DNA of 64,000 nt from Sorghum bicolor (lineage: Eukaryota > Streptophyta > Magnoliopsida > Poales > Poaceae), in NCBI RefSeq assembly GCF_000003195.3, contig NC_012872.2, positions 53,425,695 to 53,489,694 of the forward strand. Direction: 5' to 3'. Positions 43,746 through 54,614 of this stretch are shown in pieces. The translations under genes were made by a program, and so were the position numbers. Under the pieces are notes generated by a model, which worked only from the letters and a program-made list of their open reading frames with translations, was not told the DNA's origin and did not search any database. Position 1 is the first letter of the stretch. Each line of letters starts with the position of its first letter.

Positions 43746-45177
43746 TTGTTTTAGTCTTTTTCTCCTCCTCTTCCTCTTCTTCAATGGAAGTCAGATCCAC
43801 TGTGCCCAACTCTCCTCCGCCCGCATCAGCGCCGCACCCCATCACCAGCTGCGTCGCACGCATCCCCTGCCGCGCCCCACTCCATCTCACCTGTATGTCA
43901 TGGCCATGGTATCACCAGGCCACCAGCAACTTGGCACCACCAGCAGGATGACATCGTCGGCTGGGGCATCATCTCCTGTGGCACCGCTCGCCCGAGCGCA
44001 CGCGCCCCCTCTTAGCTCGCCAGCGCCACCCCCGCCTAGGCTGCTCGTCAGCGCGCTCTCCACCTCGCGACGCCTAGCGAGCTACCCCTCCTTCTCTCCC
44101 TCCATCCCTCCCCCGCAACGACCTCTGCGTGCCTCTATGCCACCAGAGTGTGGGCGACAACGCCAGCTTCCGGCAAGGAGAGCACGCCTCCCTCCCTCCC
44201 TGCTCTCTCTCCCTCGCTCTCTCACCTCCATACATCCAGAGACGATGACGACGACATGGCTTCGACGAGGTAGGTGGGGACGGATTTGGATCCGAGGCTT
44301 CTCTCCCATCCCCTCCTCCTCTGGATGTGCTCCTCCACCACCACCACCTCCTCCTCCTCCTCTACTCCTCCTCCCTCTGGATCTATGAGATGTGGTGGTG
44401 ACTAGGATTCCGACGAGCTCTCTGTGGTTCAACTTCTCACCATGTTGCAATGGCTTTCTTGGTGTGTTTCATTAGGTCTAAGTTGATGTTGCAATTGTTT
44501 TTCTTCCTTTGTTGCATTAAGTCTTTGTTGATGTTGCAATGGTTTTCTTTGTTTGTTGCATTAGGTCTTGATTGATGTTACGTAGGCTAGGGTTCCGACA
44601 AGCTCTCTGGATTGATGTTGCAATGGTTTTCTTAGTTTGTTGCATTAGATCTAGGGTGATGTTGCAGTAGTTTTTTTTGTTTGTTGCACTAGGTCTCGGT
44701 TGATGTCACAGTAGGCTAGGGTTCCGACGAGCTCACCTGCTTGGTGTTGCAACAGTTTTCTTCGTTTGTTGCATTTGATCTGGGTTGAATGTTGCAATGG
44801 TTTTCTTCAGTTGTCGCATTAGGTCTCGGTTGATGTTGCATCCTACTGTTGCAGCAACAAAGGGAGGGTGGCGAGTTGGGGCTGGGCTTTGGGGGCGAGC
44901 TGGCGGCGGGCGAAGGTGCTAGGGGGCTGACGAGGTCGAGAGAGGGGACGGATCCCGTACGCGCGAGAGCTAGGGCAGGTTTGATCCACTTCTTCCGTGC
45001 GCGTGGGGGCAGTGCGAGTCTGTGGTTTTGTTCTGTTCGGATGGACGGAGGCGTAGGTCGTGTAGATGGGGGCGATGCGGGATATGCTTTTTCTTCTGTA
45101 TATGGTGGGGGGCCGTGCTGATGGAGGGCGCCCGATGAGATTCAATCCCATCGAACGTCCGGGCGCGAGCATGACCA
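43620..45177. mobile_element. Mutator-like element, non-autonomous, 1.56 kb
   Basis: Flanked by the 9-bp direct repeat ATATAAAAT (43611-43619 and 45178-45186), the size typical of Mutator elements. The ends read CGGTAATGCTCTCCTCAGGG (left) and, as complement of the right, TGGTCATGCTCGCGCCCGG: short degenerate terminal inverted repeats. The interior has a GC-rich Pro/Ser/Ala-coding-like part (43800-44400), a minisatellite, and another GC-rich part (44860-45120), with no transposase. It may be a Pack-MULE, but the captured genes were not identified. Confidence 0.6.
44440..44845. repeat. Minisatellite, units of about 44 bp
   Basis: At least seven imperfect copies of a unit containing GATGTTGCAATGGTTTTCTT and TTTGTTGCATTAGGTCT. 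Some units are separated by a GTAGGCTAGGGTTCCGACGAG spacer that also recurs. The spacer words also match the sequence just before the array (GATTCCGACGAGCTCTCT at 44406). Confidence 0.85.
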
Positions 45178-46857
45178 ATATAAAATAGATATCTCGAATT
45201 CGGATTCACACTAGGATATTCATTGTCTTTGAAGGTAACATGTAGATTTGCTTAAAAAGTCAACATTAGTGTGGATAACATATATATTAATAAATATTTC
45301 AATAATCAAATAAATATGTAGTCAATAAAAGTGTACATAAATATTTAAATATACATAAATATTTATTTACATATATTTTTTAAATATATATAATTCATTA
45401 AAATATAAATAAACTAAAGTACATAAATTTATATGATTATTCATATTAAAGTTAATTAAATGCTTAATTATATATTACAAATATCATTAATATCCTTCGT
45501 AAAAGAAGTCATTTTGGACAAGGCTTGGCCAAACATTGAGAATATAAATCATAAATAACTTTTAAGTTACTAAGTTTTAAAATATGAAAATTATATGATT
45601 ATATGCATATATTTATCTTGAAAAATACTTTCATAAAAAATATACATATATCACTTTTTAAATATTTTTATAAAAACAAGAAGTCAAAGTAAAATACTGT
45701 CGCTATCAAAATGACTTCTTTTAGCAATCTAGAGGGAGCACAAGTTTTTAGTAGTTATCTTAAGTATAAATTTTATAATTATCATAAACTAAACCTAACA
45801 GTTATAATTAGCCATACATAACTTTTATATAGTTTAAACAAGTTATATTAAAATAACTATCATTTGCATTGTTAATTGTCATAAATATAAGTTATAGATG
45901 GCACTTTGTTCTTCGCAATACAGATAATGTTGGATATTCACATTTTTTTCAAATACTGATCAGAGATGGATGAAAAAATATATTTGAATACATCAATTTA
46001 ACATCTATATTAAAATTGAATATGAATAAAAATACCCAGATCAATGCTAAATAGATATAAATATTGGATCTTTCGAATATTTAGACACTAGATCTATCTC
46101 TATTAGATATGCACTATATCTAGATACATACTAGATACTATGTATCTAGAAGAGAGGGAGTAGTTTAAAACATTTATGTACACATAAATGCATTGAGAGT
46201 AAAATTTCCACGGGTTCGGTACTTGGGTGTCATCTTGTATATTTACTTTGAGCTTGTTTGTTTGAGTTTTAATTAGCTTTTGGTTTAGCACTTGGCTTTC
46301 TGGTTATTGGTTCTTGCTATTTATTTTTGAAAATAAATTTTTAACTTCTCAGCACACAAAAGCCAACATATTTTTTGTATTTAAATTTATTTTCTCAGAA
46401 GCCACCTTTCTAGCTCTTTCTTGGTAGATTAAGCTCTTAGTTAATTTTCTAGTGCATGCCACTTAATAATATTCTACCTGCAAATAAAGTAACACGATTT
46501 CCACAAAAGCATACTGTGCACCTCTTTCCTGTAGGATAGAGTTGAGGCGAACTAATTCGCACATACATGCAAAAACAACAATATGTCGTATATATATAAG
46601 TGATATAATTTTCTCAAAAAAATTAAAATATTTGAAATTATCAGCAGGATACATCATCATGCACGCATAAATTGCTTCTCAAACAAATAAACAACAAACT
46701 GATCAGAAATACTCCTAACTGAACTGATACATGAGTGCAGTGAGGAGGATCCCGGAACGACGACCGGCATTTGCATCATATATATATACAACGAGCTTGT
46801 GTCTGTCTTTAGACCAGACACAAGACTATATATACTACGATCGAGACACTCGAAAGA

Positions 46858-47061
46858 TCAGTGAGCGAAATAGGTGACGAAGAGCGCGGCGAACATGAGC
46901 AGGTACGCGACAGCCTGATCGATCGCCTTTGCGTCGACCGCCGCCCGCGCTGTCGCCACGGCGGTCGTCGCCTGCTTCTCCTGTGCTGCAATGGAGAGCT
47001 GCATGAGCCCGGAGAAGAAGAAGGCTGTGAACAGCAGCACGTACGCCTTCACGGATGCCAT
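46858..47061 (-). CDS. Arabinogalactan-peptide-like gene, copy 6 (long type, 67 aa)
   Basis: Signal peptide MASVKAYVLLFTAFFFSGLM, linker AAQEKQATTAVATARAAVDAK, tail IDQAVAYLLMFAALFVTYFA. It is the longest copy. The position of the proline is glutamine (KQATT), so there is no proline in the mature part. Ala/Thr/Val enrichment of the linker is strongest here. Confidence 0.88.
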   Translation of the reverse strand: MASVKAYVLLFTAFFFSGLMQLSIAAQEKQATTAVATARAAVDAKAIDQAVAYLLMFAALFVTYFAH

Positions 47062-47380
47062 CTTCTGTCGCTGTATATATTAGCTAGCTAGAGTTTCTGA
47101 AGCAGCTTTTCCTGGAAGATGTGTGTATCGCAGCTTCTAAACTCTGATCCTTGAATAGCTACTACTGAAGAATGTGTGCTCGTATATCTATAGGCGATAT
47201 GATGTAGAGGAATCGGTGGCGATACGTATTTATAGTGGCAGAAGGGCAGGAAAAACGTGGAGATCGAGCTGCATGCATGCCATGTTTGATCAGGACCTGT
47301 AGGAGGAGAATTTGAGCTTTGAGTCGGTCAATTCGTCTGTCTGCCTCGGCAGGATTATATTGACTTGACAGTTGAAACTT
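47062..47380 (-). promoter_or_regulatory. Promoter region of AGP-like copy 6
   Basis: CTATAAAT on the gene strand at 47228-47235, 167 bp from the ATG. Conserved block 47322-47375 (AGTCGGTCAATTCGTCTGTC, then CTCGGCAGGATTATATTGACTTGACAG) with three TTGAC/GTCAA cores. Confidence 0.6.
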
Positions 47381-49231
47381 GAAACATCTCGTCATGTCAT
47401 ATGTAGTGCTGAGGTTTTGGCATGTGCAACATCGCATTTGCCTAGCCGATGTCTATCTGAGTCATTCATTTTACCCACCTCGTTGGCTACATATTAATTT
47501 GCAAGATCTGCGTCAGTCGAGTTCAGACCATCAGATGACTCTTTGCTCTTTGGATGCCGGCGCCAAGTCGTGAATGGAATCGCCGGCCCCTTACCTTGTA
47601 GGAAGTACGTAGAAACCTTCAGGGATGGGCGGCGCTAGAAAACTGCAGTGCATGTGACAACATTGACCGGCCCCTGTGCTGGATTTGAGGGCCTAGGATA
47701 ACAAGAGCCATTAACAACACACGATTATTACCATTTGTGGATGTGGAAACTTTATTACGCGGGACCGGAGGAGTATTTTAAAAATATTTGTAGTATATAT
47801 TTGGATACCATTACGGATTAGTTACTGGAGACTTGTAATGTGTTACTATAATACAACATATTTTTACTGGGAAGAAGCTAGCTGAGCTGGTTGAGCCGTT
47901 GAGGTCGTGGATGTATGTCCAAAGAATCTAGATTTAAGTTCTTGTCTAGAAGAACTTGGATGTCTATTTTCTTCTTCATAAAATACCACTTGGTCCCTCC
48001 TAATTTCATCTAATTTTTAATATTATATTTTTACTCGAACAAAGAATGTTTGCTTCTCATAAACTTTTAAGTATCTTCGAGAGCCTTTCTAAAATTTACT
48101 CAGTAAATCATCATTAGAAGAATCACTTGAGTAAAAATCACTTTCTATATTTTTATATTATACTATTTTATTTAATAGCTTTATGTATCTTGTGTCCGCT
48201 CTAGAGAGCTATTCTTGTTTTTAATCTTTGGCCAGTGAGAAATTTGGAATAGAGGATGTCTATATATATTCAATTAAAGAAGTTGCTTAAAAGTTTTTCC
48301 CACTAATATCTCTATTTCCCATAAATTAGAAATAATACAAATAGTCTTTGGGAGTTATTCTTTTTTTCTGACTGTCTTTTGGAGTTTCTCTAAGAAGTAT
48401 AAATTAGAGAAAACGTTGCACATGCACAGATTAACACCCTAGTCTTCAATTGTTTTCAAGAATTAATTAGAGACTAGATAAAATTTAGTGGAAGGATGAG
48501 AATGTTATTCTGTACGTAAATTAAATTCAACTAACCTATGTTAGCCTGCCTACTACTGAACCGCACAATCTCTTGTAAATTTTTCATACAGGATTAAATC
48601 ATTTATTATACTAGAATTTATTATGGACATAGGAATTTATTTGATTTAGGGTTGAGCAAAGCCAAATTAAATTCAATAAAAGATAGTTAGCTCCTTATTA
48701 CTAGCGTGAGAACCGCACAATAAATTATAAGCCCCGTTGCAATGCATGAGTATGTTTGATAGTATATATAAATAGAAGTGTAGTAGATAAATATAATCTA
48801 GCTTAACTTTTAAATTAAAAACAACAATAAAACATGCTAGAGTGCATTTTTCATTAAGAACTACTACTCATTCAAAATTATTAGCCGTTTAGTGTGTTTT
48901 CTAGGTATATGCCTTTTGCTATGTATTTGATGGTAGCAACGGATTCAGATCGGATTCGTGTGAAACCGAATCTGTATAGCACTCTTTACCATATTTTAAT
49001 TCGAATTCAAGTACAAAACAAATATCTTGAATTTGGATTTGCATTCAGATATATATGGGATAGCTACATGACTTTGAAGATAATACGTAGATTTTCTTAA
49101 AAAATCAATATTAGTGTAGAAACATATATATTAATAAATATTTTAATAATAAAATATATAAAAACTAACAAATGTCTACATAAATATTTATCTATAAATA
49201 ATTTTAAATATATAAAATTCATTAATATGTA

Positions 49232-49493
49232 CTACCTTCATCCCAAATTGTAAGTCATTCCAAGAATCTTGGAGAGTCAAAGCACCTCAAGTTTGACTAA
49301 ATTTATATTGCAGGATAATAACATTTATGATATCAACTAAGTATCATCATTAGGTTCTTCATTATTTATATTTTCATAGTATATCTATTTGATGCCACAA
49401 AACTTTGTAATTTTTTCTATAATTTTGGTCAAACTTGAGATGCTTTGACTCTCCAAGATTCTTGAAATGACTTACAATTTGGGATGGAGGGAG
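49232..49493. mobile_element. Stowaway (Tc1/mariner-type) MITE, 262 bp
   Basis: TA target duplication (49230-49231 and 49494-49495). Long terminal inverted repeats: left CTACCTTCATCCCAAATTGT, right complement CTCCCTCCATCCCAAATTGT. The arms match for about 60 bp (AAGTCATT-CAAGAATCTTGG, then AGTCAAAGCA). Absent from the parallel position in the copy 6 unit. Confidence 0.9.
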
Positions 49494-50150
49494 TAATAAA
49501 TTAAAGTACTTAAAATTAATATGACTAGTATATTAAAGTTAATTAAACTTAAAATTTATATATCCTTTATTGTATATATAACAGAATCATTAATATAAGT
49601 TTTACTAGTTTTATATCATCTTAATCATAAGTTTTATAATGATCATAAATTGAACTTAATAGTTATAATAGCCCTAGATACAACTTTAATACAATTTAAA
49701 CTTGTTATATTAAAATAATTATCATTTGCATTGTTAATTAGTTATAAATATAAGTTCTAGATGGCACTTTGTTCTTCACAGATACAAAGATAATGTTGGG
49801 TATTCATTTTTTCTAATATGGGTCTAGAATTGAATAGAGAAGAATCACAAAATTGGATTCAAACACATCAGTTTAGCATCCATATTAAAATAGAATATAA
49901 ATATGAATATCCATACCAATGCTAAAACGGATACGGATATTGGATCTTTTAATTATTTAGAAATCTGGATTCATCCCTATTAGATATACACGATAAAAAA
50001 CAAGACTTACAATGTAAAACAGAGGGAATACTTTTTTAAAACACCTATGTGTCAATAGATGCATTAGACACAAGATCTTTTTTCTAGTGATATCTTCGGA
50101 GTAAAATTCCACCTAGAGAGAGAGGAGAGAGTCGGTACGTGGGTGCCATC

Positions 50151-50151
50151 T

Positions 50152-50187
<36 letters not shown>

Positions 50188-50188
50188 G
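50151..50188. repeat. Compound (GT)n(GA)n microsatellite
   Basis: GT run followed directly by GA run. On both sides sits the same short sequence (AGAG-GTCGGTACGTGGG), so the microsatellite lies inside a short direct duplication. Confidence 0.9.
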
Positions 50189-51151
50189 AGAGGGTCGGTA
50201 CGTGGGCGTCCCATCTTGCATATTTACTTTGGGCTTATTTGTTTGAGTTACAGTTTTTTTTCTAAAACTTGACTTTCTAGTTATTGGATTCTTGTTATTG
50301 TTTTGTAATAAATTTTAAACTTCTCAGCATATCAAAAGCTAGAAAAGTTCTTCTCAGCTTGCTTATCTTTTAATTTATTTCTCAGAAGCTATCTTTCTAA
50401 CTTTTCAAAAGCCAGCTCAATAACTGAACTGTTTGTTTCAGCTCTGACTAAGTAGAAAGCTGAAATAAACGGACCCTTTATGTTATAGTACAACATTCGT
50501 CTTCTGCTTGATATGCCTGAAGCGTTCAAGCCATCATTTCTGCGCTGTTCATCAAACTATTTCTGATGAAATGCTTGTTAATTTAGCTATTTTTGCTGCC
50601 TCTATCTTCACTCAGTGCAGGGTGCTACCAGAGCCAATTTTCATATGAAATGCGTATGTTTGTACGTTGTCTTGTGTGAATATTTCTACACTTGGGCAAG
50701 TCGAACTGAAAAGTGAAAAATATAATGGCCACTTTCTCGGTAGATTAGTTAACTTTCTAGTGCATGCAACTTACCTCAAAATAAAGTAACACGATTTACA
50801 CAGAAGCATATCGTGCATCTCTTTCCCGTAAATTGAACTAATTTGTACATACATGCAAAAATAATAATATAGTATGTCATATATATAACTGAGAATTTTC
50901 TCAAAAGAGATTAAAATATTTTGAACTTATCAGCATGAGCAGGATACATCATTGTAGATGGAATATCTTTTAAAAAATAGACAACAAACAATTTGTTCGA
51001 TGTAATGCCGATCGATCATTCTGGATCCTCTGACTATATTCCTGTACGGAGAGGACCCGGCATATATTACATCATAGAACGAGCTAGCCTGTCTCTCTTT
51101 TAGAGAAGACACAAAACTAGCTATACTACCAACGATGGAGACACCGAAAGA

Positions 51152-51352
51152 TCAGTGAGCAAAATAGGTGACGAAGAGCGCAGCGAACATGAGCAGGTAG
51201 GCGACAGCCTGATCGATCGCCTTGGCGTCGACCACCACCCGTGCCGTCCCCATGGCGGCCACCTGCTTCTCCTGTGCTGCCATGGACAGGTGCATGAGCC
51301 CCGAGAAGAAGAAGGCTGTGAACAGCAGCACGTACGCCTTCAGGGCCACCAT
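51152..51352 (-). CDS. Arabinogalactan-peptide-like gene, copy 7 (long type, 66 aa)
   Basis: Signal peptide MVALKAYVLLFTAFFFSGLM, linker AAQEKQVAAMGTARVVVDAK, tail IDQAVAYLLMFAALFVTYFA. There is no proline in the mature part. H21 replaces the usual Q. It is the last copy of the array in the window, 3.3 kb upstream of the OVATE gene. Confidence 0.88.
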   Translation of the reverse strand: MVALKAYVLLFTAFFFSGLMHLSMAAQEKQVAAMGTARVVVDAKAIDQAVAYLLMFAALFVTYFAH

Positions 51353-51665
51353 CTTCGTTCTGTCGCTGCAGAAACTAGCTAGAGTTTTCGAAGCTGCCTG
51401 AAAAGATGTGTATCGCAGCTTCGATACTCTGATCCTTAATAGCTATGCTAGGTGCTAGCTAGTGAAGAATGCTTGTGGCGATGCAGAAGAATCGGTGGCT
51501 ATACGTATTTATAGTGGAAGAAGGACAGGAAAATTAAGCGTGTGTGGCGATCGAGCGAGCTGCATGCCCTGTTTGATCAAGGACTTGTAGGAGGAGAAAT
51601 TTGAGCTTTGAGTCGGTCAATTCGTTTTATTGTCTGGCTCGGCAGGATTGACTTGACAGTTGAAA
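51353..51665 (-). promoter_or_regulatory. Promoter region of AGP-like copy 7
   Basis: TATAAATA on the gene strand at 51506-51513, 154 bp from the ATG. Conserved block 51611-51660 (GTCGGTCAATTCGTTT, then CTCGGCAGGATTGACTTGACAG) with three TTGAC/GTCAA cores. Confidence 0.6.
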
Positions 51666-52906
51666 CATCTCTGGTACGTGTGTCCACCATCCTTATATGT
51701 GTGCTGAGATTTTGGCATGTGCAACCATCGCATATTAATTTGCCAGGCCAAATGCCTATCATCTCTCTGATGAGTCATTCATTTTACCAACCTCGTTGGC
51801 TCCTTTGCAAGATCTGCGTCAGTTGAGTTCAGACCAACCAAGAGATGACTCTTTGGATGCCAAGTCGTGAATGGAATCGTCCCTTATATTAATTACCTTG
51901 TAGTAGGATCAGAGTACGTAGAAACCTTCAGGGAGCGGCGGCGCTAGAAAAGTCGAAAACTGCACTGCATGACAACATTGACCGGGCCCTGTGCAGGCCA
52001 GCCATGCGATTCTCGTTCACGATTTGAGGGCCCAGGACAACAAGAACCATTGACAACAAACGATTATTACCGTTGTGAATGTGGGGATTTTATTACACGG
52101 GAGAAGCATTTTAAAAAATATTTGTAGTATTATATATAATTTGGATACTCTGATACAAATATATATTACGGGAAATATAGGATGGTTACTTATGTTTACA
52201 ATACAACATATTTTTACTGCAAAGAAGCTATAGCTGAGCTGGTTGAGGAGGTCGTGGATGATGTCCAAAGCATCTAGTATATTATTCAAGTTCTCATCTA
52301 GAAAATTTTGGTATATATTTTCTTCTTAATTAATAAAATGCCACTTGGTTTCCTCGTAATTTGATCTATTTTTTAATAATTTTATTTACTCCAGCAAAAG
52401 GGCCGTTTTCTTCTATGCTCTTGCAAAGTTAAGAAGTATAAATTAGAGAAAACGTTTTTTTAGCAAAGATTAGAGAAAACGTTGAGCATGGACATGGACT
52501 GATGTAACACCCGCCTAGTCTTCAATTCTTTTCTAGAATTAATTAGAGAGTGTACATAAAATTTAGTGGAATGAGAATATTATTCTGTAAATTAAATTCA
52601 ATTAGACCTAGGTTATGTCAGCAGCCCCCCTACTACTGAACCTTTCCCCGAGTCTGAAGATGAAGCAGATCTATGTGTTGGTCCAGCGTCAAGGTAAATG
52701 TGCCAAACATCCTAAAGGTCAACACGAGCTACTTTAAAAAATTTTATCTATTTTCCTTTTTTTAAAATGCCAGTATAAGATTTAATCCCATGCTTCCGTT
52801 TTGATATGGTGGGGTTTTTTTCTGCTGATCCAAACGACAGTAGCACACGCAGCATCGGCCTTAGAGTTCATCTAGCCCTTAGTGGTTTTGGTGGTTAAAT
52901 GACAAA

Positions 52907-53084
52907 GGGACTGTTTGGTTCTTCTTGCTAAATTTTAGTCAGCTAAACTTTAGTCACTTTAGTAATTAAAACTCCAAACACATTGACTAAAAAGGAGCTA
53001 AAATAGTTTAGTCTCACTAGTCATCAAGAATAGCTAAAATAATTTTAGCTGGCTAAAATTTAGCAAGGAGAACTAAACAGGGAC
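52907..53084. mobile_element. Short MITE, 178 bp
   Basis: The left GGGACTGTTTGGTTCTTCTTG and the complement of the right end, GTCCCTGTTTAGTTCTCCTTG, form long inverted repeats extending through GCTAAATTTTAG-CAGCTAAA. It sits inside a sequence reading GGTGGTTAAATGACAAA / AAAATCAATTAAAGGACTC, which resembles a Copia LTR end. Confidence 0.8.
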
Positions 53085-54579
53085 AAAATCAATTAAAGGA
53101 CTCATGAGTTTGATGAGGTTTGAATAAGACTTTTTGCAATAATCATTATCAAACTCTTGTCAAATCTCGAATGAAGAAAAGACAAGCAAAGTGAGACAAG
53201 GGAAAATGGTAGGGTTTGGTCTCAATGATGGCTTTGCTTCCGTAAATGAGAAGAGATTAATAGTTGATAGGTATTGATCTAAGCAAAGATCAAATGTCAA
53301 AAAGAGCTAGATAAGAGCTAGTCGATCCTACAATCTCTTCTTACTCTTCTACATGGAAGAAGTGATGACATGTATGCCAAAGAAGGAACAAGAAAAATAA
53401 ATAAACTCATATCCTAGGTAAGAGAAAGAGGACACCTTTATTGCTAAAGCTCATACACTAAAGGGATGGAAGGGACTAGCTACTTAGATCTCAAACCAGG
53501 ACTATGAGTACTGACAGAATTTGGGGATCGCACAAACATCATCCACCATGTTGTCCTCACCGAGTAGAATGATCAAAGGCATCACGAGAGAACGAGATGG
53601 ATATGGATCAAGGAGGACATGAGGGTATTTGGATGTGGGAGGTGTGATCTAGGACATAGATGGAGAGGGACAAGGGAGAAGTGAGGTCATCAAGGAAAAG
53701 AGGCCACTGGCTATGGGAAGGTGGATGCTAGGACCCCATATGGTCACTAGTGTGGGAGGGGTGAGCCTACCTTCGGAGCCCCTTCATGTGCCATCCTCTT
53801 ACATAGGATGAATAGTTCATTTGCGTCCATGTTTTGCTAGTTCTAGTTTTCTAGTGCTAGTGTATGGGCGAAGCTTTGATTGTACTAGGAGGTTGTACTC
53901 ACTCGTGTTAGATGATGATCCTCGAGTTCACATTATTATTAGATTAGATATGGTTTTCCTCTACACAAATTTACACGTTGTTATTGGATATATACATGGA
54001 ATTAAAGTGAAACCTGAGAGCATTAATATTGAAGGATAAGGGATTAGGGTTGGGATAATTAAGTAGTAGTAGTCACTTAGGTCTAATTTATCAAGTATCC
54101 TACCATATAACTTAGTATAACACGTTGTGTGGTAATTGGTATTGGTAGTAAAGGAGGCTTACAAATTACAACTTGAAGTGTTGCTCTTCGGTTTACAAAC
54201 AGTGGTTTATTTCTAGTCAGGAAAAAAACAGTGGTTTATCTCTCTTCTTTTTATGAAAAGGTTATGCAGTGAAAAGTATGCGTGTATTGATAAAGGATAT
54301 GTGTTCAACAAACACTTACACTTCTTTCACAAAGTAACTTGAGGTATTCAATGAATCTGTGATTATTATATGTTTTACGAAAGAAAACCAGGTCATTAAA
54401 TTCCCTTACATGAACACCTCTTGCATATTTAATCCTCCATGAATTCACTCGTAACTCTTAGCACAATAATAAAGAAAAAAGGAAAGGATGTTACCATTCA
54501 CGACCCTTGTTTACTGTTTGTTTCCTTCCATATTTCTCATTGTACCCTTTACTAGCACGCTAGGCTCTGCTTTTCGGCC
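53085..54579. other. Intergenic, upstream of the OVATE gene
   Basis: No gene recognised. 53091-53560 may be a degenerate LTR fragment (see the MITE entry). The last few hundred bases would hold the OVATE promoter, but no clear TATA box could be chosen. Confidence 0.35.
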
Positions 54580-54607
54580 TTGAGAGAGAGAGAGAGAGAG
54601 AGAGAGG
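54580..54607. repeat. (GA)n microsatellite in the OVATE 5' leader
   Basis: About 13 GA dinucleotides ending seven bases before the ATG at 54615, so very probably in the 5' untranslated region. Confidence 0.85.
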
Positions 54608-54614
54608 TGTGGAT

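Larger units (their letters stand above)
45187..48600. repeat. Segmental duplication unit around AGP-like copy 6
   Basis: Collinear with 49000-52650 over about 3.4 kb: AACATATATATTAATAAATAT near the left end, TAGATGGCACTTTGTTCTTC, the GGGTGCCATCTTG-type block, gene and promoter, then AACGATTATTACC, and CCTACTACTGAACC at the right end. The divergence is moderate, with many small indels. Confidence 0.8.
49000..52650. repeat. Segmental duplication unit around AGP-like copy 7
   Basis: Collinear with 45187-48600. It differs by a Stowaway insertion (49232-49493), a GT/GA microsatellite block (50150-50190) and indels. Confidence 0.8.

Noticed and set aside
43573..44388. 271-codon plus-strand frame
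   Set aside because: Starts in AT-rich flank, crosses the Mutator-like element border and then runs through Pro/Ala/Ser-rich GC sequence; no family resemblance. Treated as chance frame in a transposon.
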